The position numbers were made by a program, and so were the translations under genes. This document shows, in pieces, positions 1-5,730 of a stretch of DNA of 6,090 nucleotides (positions are counted from its first letter, which is position 1; each line of letters starts with the position of its first letter). Origin of the DNA: Acidobacteriota bacterium (GTDB taxonomy: Bacteria; Acidobacteriota; Terriglobia; Terriglobales; Acidobacteriaceae); NCBI GenBank assembly GCA_021819255.1, contig JAKART010000163.1:1-6090 (forward strand), given 5' to 3'. The notes under the pieces were generated by a model, which searched no databases, was not told the origin of the DNA, and saw only the letters and a program-made list of their open reading frames with translations.

Positions 1-2376
1 ATTCTTGACGTCATACTGGGGCGTCTGCACCGCGATGTCGTAGGCGATGTGGCTGCGCGGATCGAGATAGAAGTTCGGCGTCGTCTGAAAACTTCCGCTC
101 AGGCTGATCATCAGGTTGGAGGCCACCTGGGCTTCGGTGTAGCCGGCCTGCTGGGCTCGCGTCCGATCCACATCCACCCTCCAGGCCGGCAGGTTGAAGG
201 GCTGCTGAATCCGCAGGTCCGTCACCCCGGGGACGCGCGCGAACCTCTGCATCAGGTGTTCAGCCACATCCCGGTCGGCTTCCACCTGCTGGCCTACAAG
301 CTGAATATCCATCTGCGCCGGCAGCCCAAAGTTCAGGATCTGGCTCACCATATCCGTGGGCAGAAAGTAAAACTCCACCCCCGGAAACTCCTGGTTCAGC
401 CGCTTCCGCAGAACATGCACATACTCAGCGGTGGGGCGGTGATCCTTGGCCAGCGAGACCGTGATATCCGCATCCTCCGTGCCCACCGTCGCTGAGTTGG
501 AGTAAGAGAGATTCATTCCCGAGTACGGCACGCCGATGTTGTCGATAATGTTCTCAAGCTGCGCCGGTGGAATCTCTCTGCGGATCTCGCTCTCCACCGC
601 GTCGCAGATGCGCGCCGTGTTCTCAATACGCGTGCCGCTATGGGCGCGCACATGCAACTTGAACTGCCCGCCATCCACCGCGGGGAAGAAGTCGCGGCCC
701 AGCCAGGGCGTCAGCACCAGCAGCGAGAGCCCCCAGAACAGCACCGCGCTCCACACAAACGCCGCGCGGCGGGCCAGGCAAAGCACCAGCATCTCCCGGT
801 ACCAGGACCGCAGCCTCTCAAAGCCGCGCTCAAAGCTGCGCTGGAAGCGGACAAACGGGTTCCTGGACGCAGCCTGCTCCTGAGCATGGAGAATCTCATG
901 CCCCTTCAGCAGATACTTGGCCATGGTGGGGACAATGGTGCGCGAGAAGAAGTAGGACGCCAGCATGGCGAAGACGACGGCCTCCGCCATGGGGACAAAG
1001 AGGTAGCGCGCCACCCCGTTGAGAAAGAACATCGGGACAAAGACAATGCAGATGGAGAGCGTGGAGACAAACGCCGGTACGGCGATCTGCGCTGAACCGT
1101 CCAGAATGGCCTGCTCCAACTCCTTGCCCTCTTCCAGATTGCGGTCAATGTTCTCAATGGCCACCGTCGCGTCATCCACCAGGATGCCCACCGCAAGGGC
1201 CAGTCCGCCCAGGGTCATGATGTTGATGGTCTGCCCCAGCGCCGGCAGCAGCAGCAACGACGAGATCACCGACAGCGGGATGGAGACGGCGATGATCAGG
1301 CTGGATCGCCAGCTTCCCAGGAAGACCAGAATCATCAGAGCCGTAAGAGCAGCCGCGATCAGCGCCTCCCGAACCACTCCGGAGATGGCGGCGCGCACAA
1401 ACATGGACTGATCTGAAATAAGGTGAATGCGCAGCGCGGGCGGAAGTTCGGCCAGAATCGCGGGCAGACTTCTGCGAATCGCGGAGATGATATCCAGGGT
1501 GGAGGAGTTCCCCGTCTTGTACACCGTGAGCAGCGTGGCCCGCTGCCCGTTGACGCGCACCAGATTGGTCTGCGGCGGAAATCCATCCCACACGCTGCCC
1601 ACATCGCGCAGGTAGATGGTGGCCCCGTTCATGCTCCGGATGGGCAGGTTATTCAGAGCCGCAATGGTCCGCGGAGCACTATTGGTTTCGATCTGCCAGT
1701 CAAAGTCTCCCATCTTGGCGTCGCCGGAGGGGAGAATCACGTTTTGCGCGTTTACCGCATTCACGATATCGGAGGCGGACAGCCCGTAGGCTTGCAACTT
1801 CCTGGTATCGATGTCCACCTGAATCTGACGCAACTTTCCGCCATACGGCCAGGGGATGGACGCTCCCTGCACCGTGGACAACTGCGTGCGCACAAAGTTC
1901 ATTGCGATATCGTTCAGTTGCTGCTCCGTCATCCCATCGCCGGAAAGGCTCATTTGCACAATCGGAACGCTGGAGGCGCTGTACTGGATGACCAGCGGAG
2001 GCGTTGCGCCGGGAGGAAGCTGGCGCATCACGGTCTGCGCCGCGGCCGTCACCTGGGCCACAGCCTGAGAGATCTTCACCGAAGGCCGGAAAAACAGCTT
2101 GGTGACGGAAACTCCGGTCAAAACCTGCGATTCGCTGTGGTCGACGTCGTTGACCAGGGTGGGCAGCGTCCGCTCAAACGGAGAGACGATGCGGTCGGTC
2201 ATCTCCTGTGGAGAGAGACCGGCATACATCCACACCACCGAGACGACCGGAATATCAATGTTGGGGAAGATATCCACGGACGTATGCAGAACCGCCAGCG
2301 GACCGGCGATGAGAAGCAGCAGCGACAAGACAACGAAGGTGTACGGCCGGTTCAGGGCCAGTCGAACAATCCACAT
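1..2376 (-). CDS. RND-family efflux permease, N-terminal 792 residues (3' end outside window)
   Basis: Inner-membrane proton-driven pump subunit of a tripartite RND exporter, which would work with a periplasmic adaptor and an outer-membrane channel; neither is visible here. The reverse strand reads without a stop from ATG at 2376 to the window edge, 792 codons of a family that usually has about 1,030-1,070. Residues 12-31 form TM1, followed by DIFPNIDIP at 35-43. The porter domain follows, then a block of hydrophobic helices from about residue 330. TM4 carries GILVDDATVAIEN at 397-409; the Asp pair D401/D402 matches the proton-relay pair D407/D408 of AcrB, which favours the HAE-like branch over metal pumps of the CusA type. 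A second porter half begins after GRDFFPAVDGGQ at 560-571. The partner Lys in TM10 lies beyond the window. The start has a good Shine-Dalgarno 7 nt upstream. Substrate cannot be told from sequence. Long open frames on the opposite strand are shadows of this gene. Confidence 0.95.
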   Translation of the reverse strand, partial: MWIVRLALNRPYTFVVLSLLLLIAGPLAVLHTSVDIFPNIDIPVVSVVWMYAGLSPQEMTDRIVSPFERTLPTLVNDVDHSESQVLTGVSVTKLFFRPSVKISQAVAQVTAAAQTVMRQLPPGATPPLVIQYSASSVPIVQMSLSGDGMTEQQLNDIAMNFVRTQLSTVQGASIPWPYGGKLRQIQVDIDTRKLQAYGLSASDIVNAVNAQNVILPSGDAKMGDFDWQIETNSAPRTIAALNNLPIRSMNGATIYLRDVGSVWDGFPPQTNLVRVNGQRATLLTVYKTGNSSTLDIISAIRRSLPAILAELPPALRIHLISDQSMFVRAAISGVVREALIAAALTALMILVFLGSWRSSLIIAVSIPLSVISSLLLLPALGQTINIMTLGGLALAVGILVDDATVAIENIDRNLEEGKELEQAILDGSAQIAVPAFVSTLSICIVFVPMFFLNGVARYLFVPMAEAVVFAMLASYFFSRTIVPTMAKYLLKGHEILHAQEQAASRNPFVRFQRSFERGFERLRSWYREMLVLCLARRAAFVWSAVLFWGLSLLVLTPWLGRDFFPAVDGGQFKLHVRAHSGTRIENTARICDAVESEIRREIPPAQLENIIDNIGVPYSGMNLSYSNSATVGTEDADITVSLAKDHRPTAEYVHVLRKRLNQEFPGVEFYFLPTDMVSQILNFGLPAQMDIQLVGQQVEADRDVAEHLMQRFARVPGVTDLRIQQPFNLPAWRVDVDRTRAQQAGYTEAQVASNLMISLSGSFQTTPNFYLDPRSHIAYDIAVQTPQYDVKN

Positions 2377-2383
2377 CCGCCAT

Positions 2384-2390
2384 CTCCTCT
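2384..2390 (-). promoter_or_regulatory. Ribosome binding site of the RND permease
   Basis: On the minus strand AGAGGAG lies 7 nt before ATG at 2376. Another ATG at 2383 abuts this site directly, is in a different frame and meets a stop after a few dozen codons. The Shine-Dalgarno spacing therefore decides for 2376. Confidence 0.75.
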
Positions 2391-2496
2391 CCGCATCGCT
2401 CCCCAATTGGGCATCCAGCCGTACGCGATTCACTCGGGGCCCACTCTGAAGATGCTTGAGAGAAGCCAGAAGTTCCGAGCAGACCCTCAAATCCAG

Positions 2497-2537
2497 AAGG
2501 ATCTACCTATCTGGAAGGATCTACTGTGGAAGGATCT
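2497..2537. repeat. Three direct copies of AAGGATCT (minus strand AGATCCTT)
   Basis: AAGGATCT occurs at 2497-2504, 2515-2522 and 2530-2537, start-to-start spacing 18 and 15. The first two copies extend to GAAGGATCTAC and the last two to TGGAAGGATCT. The cluster lies 121-161 bases upstream of the RND permease start, where binding sites for a regulator would be expected. A small local duplication is the alternative explanation. Confidence 0.6.
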
Positions 2538-2593
2538 GCGCCGAAGTATCGCCTGAAAATGTATTCGTGCGCCCGCGCCGAAGCTCAGGCCGC

Positions 2594-2605
2594 GGCAACG
2601 TTGCC
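2594..2605. promoter_or_regulatory. Perfect 12-bp palindrome GGCAACGTTGCC
   Basis: The 12 bases read the same on both strands with no spacer. The element sits between the AGATCCTT repeat cluster and the AT-rich island in the divergent gap. This is a plausible half of an operator region for a dimeric regulator of the RND pump. No regulator gene is in view and the length alone does not prove function. Confidence 0.3.
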
Positions 2606-2626
2606 CAAGCGAACCACCAAGAGAAC

Positions 2627-2647
2627 TAAATTATTTATAAGTTATCC
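2627..2647. promoter_or_regulatory. AT-rich island, possible promoter
   Basis: This is an almost pure A/T stretch in otherwise GC-rich DNA, with TATAAG on the plus strand and TATAAA on the minus strand. It could supply a -10 element or a melting site for either divergent gene. I found no -35 box at correct spacing (TTGCCC at 2601 is about 20 nt away from the nearest candidate), so this is a weak call. Confidence 0.25.
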
Positions 2648-2860
2648 CAACCCGCCCGGCAACTCGGCGCCACGCGCCGTATGACGCTCCGTTCCGCGTA
2701 TCCCTCCGCGAGACCGGCAAAACGCAGCCGTTTGACAACGAAGGAGCCCGTGCCTGAGCAAGCGCGAAGAAGAACACGGCCGCAACGATTCGCGGCGCAA
2801 TGCTATCCACTCTCCCTGGCACTGAGTATCCTAAGAGGAGATGCCATTCCCATACTTGAG

Positions 2861-2877
2861 CAAGAGTTCGCCTCTTG
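2861..2877. repeat. Short dyad CAAGAG-5-CTCTTG
   Basis: Perfect 6-bp arms (2861-2866 and 2872-2877) are separated by TTCGC. The dyad lies upstream of the reductase gene. It could be a small RNA hairpin in the leader or a binding site; 6-bp arms also arise by chance. Confidence 0.3.
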
Positions 2878-2955
2878 AAAGATCAACAAGCACCGGCTCA
2901 AGAGAGATCCATGTCAATCGAAGAGCGATCTCGCGCCGCTTTGCGATCCTCGGAG

Positions 2956-2972
2956 TTCACAAAAGCTGTGAA
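2956..2972. promoter_or_regulatory. Operator-like dyad TTCACA-5-TGTGAA
   Basis: The perfect arms TTCACA (2956-2961) and TGTGAA (2967-2972) flank AAAGC. The site lies about 135 bases before the reductase start. The TGTGA/TCACA half-site order is inverted relative to a CRP site (here TCACA comes first), so it is not a canonical CRP box. It resembles a generic dimer operator or a hairpin. Confidence 0.35.
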
Positions 2973-3108
2973 TTTGCAACTTCCAGAGGACGCCTTGAGC
3001 CGCGGCTTTCCCGGTTTCCATCATTTCATCAGGGCCATCGCCGCGCACTCCCCCTCTGACGCGGGCAAAGTGAAGCGGACGAGGCGGAAGGGACAAACCG
3101 ATACAACC

Positions 3109-4035
3109 ATGATGGAAATCAGTAAAACCCAACTTGGATTTCTTGGTCTGGGCTTGATGGGCAGCCGGCTCTCCAGCCGGCTGCATGCGAACGGTTGGCA
3201 AGTGCAGGCATGGAACCGCAGCCCGCGGAAGGATGAGCAGACGGCGGGCCAGGGTGTTGCCCGGGCAGCCTCGCTCGCCTCTCTCTGCGCCACTGCGGAC
3301 GTGATTCTGTCCTGCCTGGCCAACGACGAGGCTGTGCAGCAGGTTTACTTCGACCCGAGCGGCGTGCTGGAATCCGCCCGGCCAGGCAGCATCCTGTTGG
3401 AGATGAGCACCATCTCCTGGGCGCTATCACAAGAGCTTCATCGCGAGGCGGCCCGGCGCCGCCTGCGAATGCTGGATCTGCCCATCGCCGGCTCAACCCC
3501 GGCGGTGGAAGCTGGGACCATCACCCTGCTGGCGGGCGGAGATCAGGCGACCTTCGAGGCTTGCACCCCCATCTTCGAAACGCTCGCCAGGCAGTGGTTT
3601 CTGATTGGTCCGGGAGGCTCGGGAGTGAAGATGAAGCTAGTGGTCAACCTTCTGCTCGGCGTCGGGATGGCGGCGATCGCCGAAGCCCTCTCGTTGGGCC
3701 GGCATCTGGACCTGCCGCAGAACGTCCTGCTGGATGTCCTCTCCCGCTCAGCCACCGTCGCCCCGGCCTTCCTGGGCAAGTTCCCCAAGATTCGCAACGG
3801 CGACTACTCGCCGGAGTTTCCACTCCAGCTGATGAGCAAAGACCTGAAGCTGGTATCCAACGCAGCCCCCTCGGCGGCGACTCCGTTGGCCGCTGCGGCC
3901 GAGAAGCTCTTTGCAGCCCGCGTGGACTCGATGGGAGATCTCGACCTGTCGGCCATTGCATCAGAAAGCTCGGACGGCATGGCGCCCAGCGTCACGGCGG
4001 CACCGGATGGCAACGCGGCATCCAGGGCATCCTGA
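3109..4035 (+). CDS. NAD(P)-dependent beta-hydroxyacid dehydrogenase (HIBADH/GLYR-like reductase)
   Basis: A 308-residue soluble oxidoreductase of the 3-hydroxyisobutyrate dehydrogenase superfamily, which interconverts beta-hydroxyacids or small aldehydes/2-oxoacids with their alcohols. The Rossmann motif GLGLMG is at 13-18. WNRSP at 35-39 puts Arg37 after the second strand, a feature usually linked to NADPH preference. The substrate motif is D123-LPIAGSTPAVEAGT, with GS where HIBADH has GG, as I recall for glyoxylate/succinic semialdehyde reductases (GLYR). The catalytic Lys176 and Asn180 (KxxxN) are intact, as is SKDLKL around K244-D245. The C-terminal all-alpha domain is complete. The frame is open upstream to TTG 2875 and contains ATG 2911, but those extra residues have no family counterpart. 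I therefore chose ATG 3109 (or the adjacent ATG 3112), although its nearest Shine-Dalgarno-like stretch, GGAAGGGA at 3086-3093, is rather distant. It is followed on the same strand by lrgA and lrgB. The exact substrate is unknown. Confidence 0.92.
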   Translation: MMEISKTQLGFLGLGLMGSRLSSRLHANGWQVQAWNRSPRKDEQTAGQGVARAASLASLCATADVILSCLANDEAVQQVYFDPSGVLESARPGSILLEMSTISWALSQELHREAARRRLRMLDLPIAGSTPAVEAGTITLLAGGDQATFEACTPIFETLARQWFLIGPGGSGVKMKLVVNLLLGVGMAAIAEALSLGRHLDLPQNVLLDVLSRSATVAPAFLGKFPKIRNGDYSPEFPLQLMSKDLKLVSNAAPSAATPLAAAAEKLFAARVDSMGDLDLSAIASESSDGMAPSVTAAPDGNAASRAS

Positions 4036-4061
4036 AAGTATGCTGAAGGGATTCAAAACGG

Positions 4062-4077
4062 GCCTGTGTCGACAGGC
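4062..4077 (+). repeat. Hairpin GCCTGT-GTCG-ACAGGC after the reductase
   Basis: A perfect 6-bp stem with a 4-nt loop starts 27 bases after the reductase stop. No T-run follows, so it is not a standard intrinsic terminator. It may stabilise or attenuate a reductase-lrgA transcript. Confidence 0.35.
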
Positions 4078-4192
4078 GGAAGGGCAATGACCCATCGCGT
4101 CCGCTCCCAGCTTTCCATGGACGCCCTCCGCCGCACCTGTCCCTGGTGGACAAGCACATTCCAGCCGGCAACCGCCGAAAGGAGTTCCCCCC

Positions 4193-4564
4193 ATGCTCGG
4201 TTTCGTCATCATCGTCGCCTTTGAGATGCTGGGCGTCGGTTTGCACCGTCTCGGCGTTCCCCTGCCCGGCAGCGTCCTGGGCTTGATCCTGTTCACCCTG
4301 GCGCTGCTGCTGGGCCTGATCCGGCTGGAGTGGGTGGAGCGCAGCTCGCTCTTGCTGGTTCGGCACATGACGCTTCTCTTCATCCCGCTGATGGCCGGGC
4401 TGGCCACCATGACCGCCGAACTGCGCAAGAACGGCGTGGCGCTGCTGGCCAGCCTGGTGGCCAGCCTGCTGGCCGTGCTGCTGACGACCGGCAGCCTGGC
4501 CCACTTTTTGCTGCGCGATGAAGAGATCGCCGAGATCAACCGGGAGGCTGATCTGCTGCCTTGA
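4193..4564 (+). CDS. lrgA: LrgA/CidA family small membrane protein
   Basis: A 123-residue, strongly hydrophobic protein, normal length for the family, with about four predicted membrane helices (roughly 2-20, 24-45, 56-75 and 80-105). The family hallmark PLPGSVLG is at 23-30, followed by the conserved hydrophobic run and a MAGLATM stretch. It ends in a short charged tail rich in Glu/Asp. The start is well supported: AAAGGAG at 4178-4184 lies 8 nt before the ATG. LrgA and CidA were first described as antiholin/holin-like modulators of murein hydrolase activity. LrgA with LrgB is now known to form a small-carboxylate carrier in several organisms (pyruvate in Bacillus and streptococci). lrgB follows after an unusually long 148-base gap with tandem repeats; in many genomes the two are adjacent or overlap. 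LrgA and CidA cannot be told apart from sequence alone. Confidence 0.9.
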   Translation: MLGFVIIVAFEMLGVGLHRLGVPLPGSVLGLILFTLALLLGLIRLEWVERSSLLLVRHMTLLFIPLMAGLATMTAELRKNGVALLASLVASLLAVLLTTGSLAHFLLRDEEIAEINREADLLP

Positions 4565-4624
4565 CGGCCGCGAGCCGCCGCCGCCAGCAGGTTGCAGACG
4601 CTGCGTAGCCGCTTCGCCGCAGGG

Positions 4625-4660
4625 CCAACCAGACCAACCAGACCAACCAGACCATCCTGA
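4625..4660 (+). repeat. Tandem 9-bp repeat (CCAACCAGA x3 plus one degenerate copy)
   Basis: Three exact head-to-tail copies of CCAACCAGA occur at 4625-4633, 4634-4642 and 4643-4651. A fourth copy, CCATCCTGA at 4652-4660, differs at two positions. The array lies in the lrgA-lrgB spacer and runs directly into a 14-bp array. Confidence 0.9.
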
Positions 4661-4702
4661 CTCCGCTACCCTGACTCCACTGCCCTGACTCCGCTAAAAG
4701 GA
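4661..4702 (+). repeat. Tandem 14-bp repeat (CTCCGCTACCCTGA-like, about 2.5 copies)
   Basis: Copies are CTCCGCTACCCTGA (4661-4674), CTCCACTGCCCTGA (4675-4688) and CTCCGCTAAAAGGA (4689-4702). The last diverges in its second half, where it becomes the lrgB Shine-Dalgarno. CCTGACTCC recurs exactly every 14 bases at 4656, 4670 and 4684. Confidence 0.85.
4697..4702 (+). promoter_or_regulatory. Ribosome binding site of lrgB, embedded in the 14-bp array
   Basis: AAAGGA ends 10 nt before the GTG at 4713, supporting that GTG as the start. The site lies inside the last repeat unit, so changes in copy number would shift sequence upstream of it without destroying it. Confidence 0.7.
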
Positions 4703-4712
4703 AGCCGCCAAC

Positions 4713-5435
4713 GTGATTCGCCCGACCCTTCACCTCTTCACCCATCCCGCGCTCTACATCCTGCTCACCCTGGCCGTCTATGCTCTCAGCCTGCGCCTGC
4801 ACCGGCGCTGGGCCTGGATCCATCCCCTGCTCTCGGCCTCGGTCGCGCTGATCTTTCTTCTCTGGGTCCTGCATATTCCCTATGCCTCCTACAACACGGG
4901 CGGAGGCGTCTTCACCACGCTTCTGGGCCCGGCCACCGTGGCCCTGGGGGTGCCCATGTACAAGCAGGGAATCAAGCTGAAGGCGACCCTGCCGCGGCTC
5001 AGCCTGGTGGTTTTTGCGGGCTCCGCGGTGGGAATGGTCACCGCCGGCGGCGTCGCCAGCCTCTGCGGAGCCTCGCACCGGATGGTGATGTCCGCGTTGC
5101 CCAAGTCCGTGACCACACCCATCGCCATTGAGGTCTCTCGCAGTCTGCATGGCGACCCTGCCATTACAGCGGCCATGGTGCTGCTCACCGGCCTGCTGGG
5201 TAGCGTCATCGGCCCCGGCATTCTGCGCTTGGTGCGCATCCCGCATGACCATGCGGTCGGGGCCGCCGTCGGCGCCTCCTCGCACGCCATCGGAACGGCG
5301 TCTCTCTTTCGCAGCTCGGAGGTGCGGGGTTCGGTGTCATCCCTCGCCATGGCCCTGGCAGGGATCTTCACCTCGGTGCTGGCCATGTTGCTGAATCTAT
5401 ATTGGAGAGCGCGGGGCGCTGGTCATCCTTGGTGA
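4713..5435 (+). CDS. lrgB: LrgB/CidB family membrane protein
   Basis: A complete 240-residue polytopic membrane protein, typical length for LrgB (about 225-240). Conserved family blocks are all present: NTGGG at 61-65 with LLGPATVALGVPMYKQ at 70-85, the loop PKSVTTPIAIEVS at 130-142, and GASSHAIGTA at 187-196. Hydrophobic helices alternate throughout. LrgB is the larger partner of LrgA; the fused plant homologue PLGG1 carries glycolate and glycerate across the chloroplast envelope, and bacterial LrgAB pairs have been linked to pyruvate uptake and to control of autolysis. Which substrate applies here is not visible. Start is GTG at 4713 with AAAGGA upstream. The stop codon TGA lies within the first unit of a 22-bp tandem array, so the last residues (HPW) are encoded by repeat-border sequence. 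The gene converges on apt. Confidence 0.94.
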   Translation: MIRPTLHLFTHPALYILLTLAVYALSLRLHRRWAWIHPLLSASVALIFLLWVLHIPYASYNTGGGVFTTLLGPATVALGVPMYKQGIKLKATLPRLSLVVFAGSAVGMVTAGGVASLCGASHRMVMSALPKSVTTPIAIEVSRSLHGDPAITAAMVLLTGLLGSVIGPGILRLVRIPHDHAVGAAVGASSHAIGTASLFRSSEVRGSVSSLAMALAGIFTSVLAMLLNLYWRARGAGHPW

Positions 5436-5537
5436 GCCCGATGTGCGCGCTTGGTGAACTCGATGCGCGCGCTTGGTGAACTCGATGCTTGCGCTTGGTG
5501 AACTCGATGCTTGCGCTTGCTGAACTCGATGCGCCCA
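5428..5537 (+). repeat. Tandem 22-bp repeat, five copies, overlapping the lrgB stop
   Basis: Head-to-tail units start at 5428, 5450, 5472, 5494 and 5516. The core CTTGGTGAACTCGATG is exact in copies 2-4. Copy 1 has GAGCCC for GAACTC, and copy 5 has CTTGC for CTTGG. The tails vary (TGCGCG, CGCGCG, CTTGCG, CTTGCG, CGCCCA, counted after GATG with local alignment). Copies 3 and 4 are identical over all 22 bases, pointing to recent duplication. The lrgB TGA is the TGA of copy 1. The period is not a multiple of three. Confidence 0.93.
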
Positions 5538-5582
5538 CCCCAAGGCCGCCGGGCGAAAGGCGCGCGGACGCGAGCAAACCAA

Positions 5583-5670
5583 TCGGGATTTCCTCGGGGC
5601 TGGCTCGGGGCTGGCTCGGGGCTGGCTCGGGATTTCCTCGGGGCTGGCTCGGGGCTGGCTCGGGGCTTCC
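5583..5670 (+). repeat. Tandem 11-bp repeat, eight copies, with a 44-bp superperiod
   Basis: Eight contiguous 11-mers follow the order A B B B A B B C, where A is TCGGGATTTCC, B is TCGGGGCTGGC and C is TCGGGGCTTCC. A units begin at 5583 and 5627, exactly 44 bases apart, so a four-unit block was probably duplicated as a whole. Open frames crossing this array in any direction encode only low-complexity repeats and are not convincing genes. Confidence 0.93.
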
Positions 5671-5711
5671 GCCGCAACCGGACCGACGAACGGACGGATG
5701 ATCTGCCGCAT

Positions 5712-5730
5712 CGCCTGAGGCAGGCGCCTC
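5712..5730. terminator. Overlapping alternative hairpins downstream of apt
   Basis: CGCCTG (5712-5717) pairs with CAGGCG (5721-5726) around a 3-nt loop. Alternatively GAGGC (5717-5721) pairs with GCCTC (5726-5730). The element lies 32-50 bases beyond the apt stop on the minus strand. No T-run follows on either strand, so intrinsic termination is only a possibility. Confidence 0.3.

Larger units (their letters stand above)
2377..3108. other. Divergent intergenic region, no convincing gene
   Basis: About 730 bases separate the minus-strand RND permease from the plus-strand reductase. Short open frames exist in it (for example 2631-2822 minus, 2681-2878 plus and 2841-3059 plus). They have no recognisable domain, and where a start has a Shine-Dalgarno-like stretch it is badly spaced (AGGAG directly touching ATG 2841). 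The stretch is less GC-rich than the flanking genes in places, notably an AT-rich island at 2627-2647 that could hold a promoter. I could not assign a clean -35/-10 pair on either strand. It carries several small repeats and dyads listed separately. The most economical reading is a shared control region for two divergent transcripts, perhaps with decayed sequence. Confidence 0.6.

Noticed and set aside
1423..2556. 377-codon open frame on the plus strand
   Set aside because: It lies almost entirely antisense to the RND permease, whose reverse-strand reading has clear family motifs. The product is a His/Arg/Gln-rich composition typical of a GC-rich shadow frame.
2631..2822. 63-codon minus-strand frame with a hydrophobic N-terminal stretch (AAVFFFALAQARA)
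   Set aside because: It resembles a signal peptide at first sight, but there is no convincing Shine-Dalgarno, no recognisable mature domain, and the frame is short enough to arise by chance.
2956..2972. CRP/FNR-type binding site
   Set aside because: The half-sites are in the order TCACA...TGTGA, the inverse of the CRP consensus TGTGA...TCACA, and the spacing does not match.
2841..3059. 72-codon plus-strand frame preceded by AAGAGGAG
   Set aside because: The purine run touches the ATG with no spacer, the protein has no family features, and it overlaps the upstream region of the reductase.
4536..5285. 249-codon open frame on the minus strand
   Set aside because: It is antisense to lrgB, with a Gly/His/Gln/Arg-rich composition and no domain. 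It covers the lrgA-lrgB repeat spacer and yields WLVWLV repeats there. A shadow frame.
5428..5670. Possible CRISPR array
   Set aside because: The units are contiguous with no unique spacers and are only 22 or 11 bp long. These are simple tandem repeats, and no cas gene is present.
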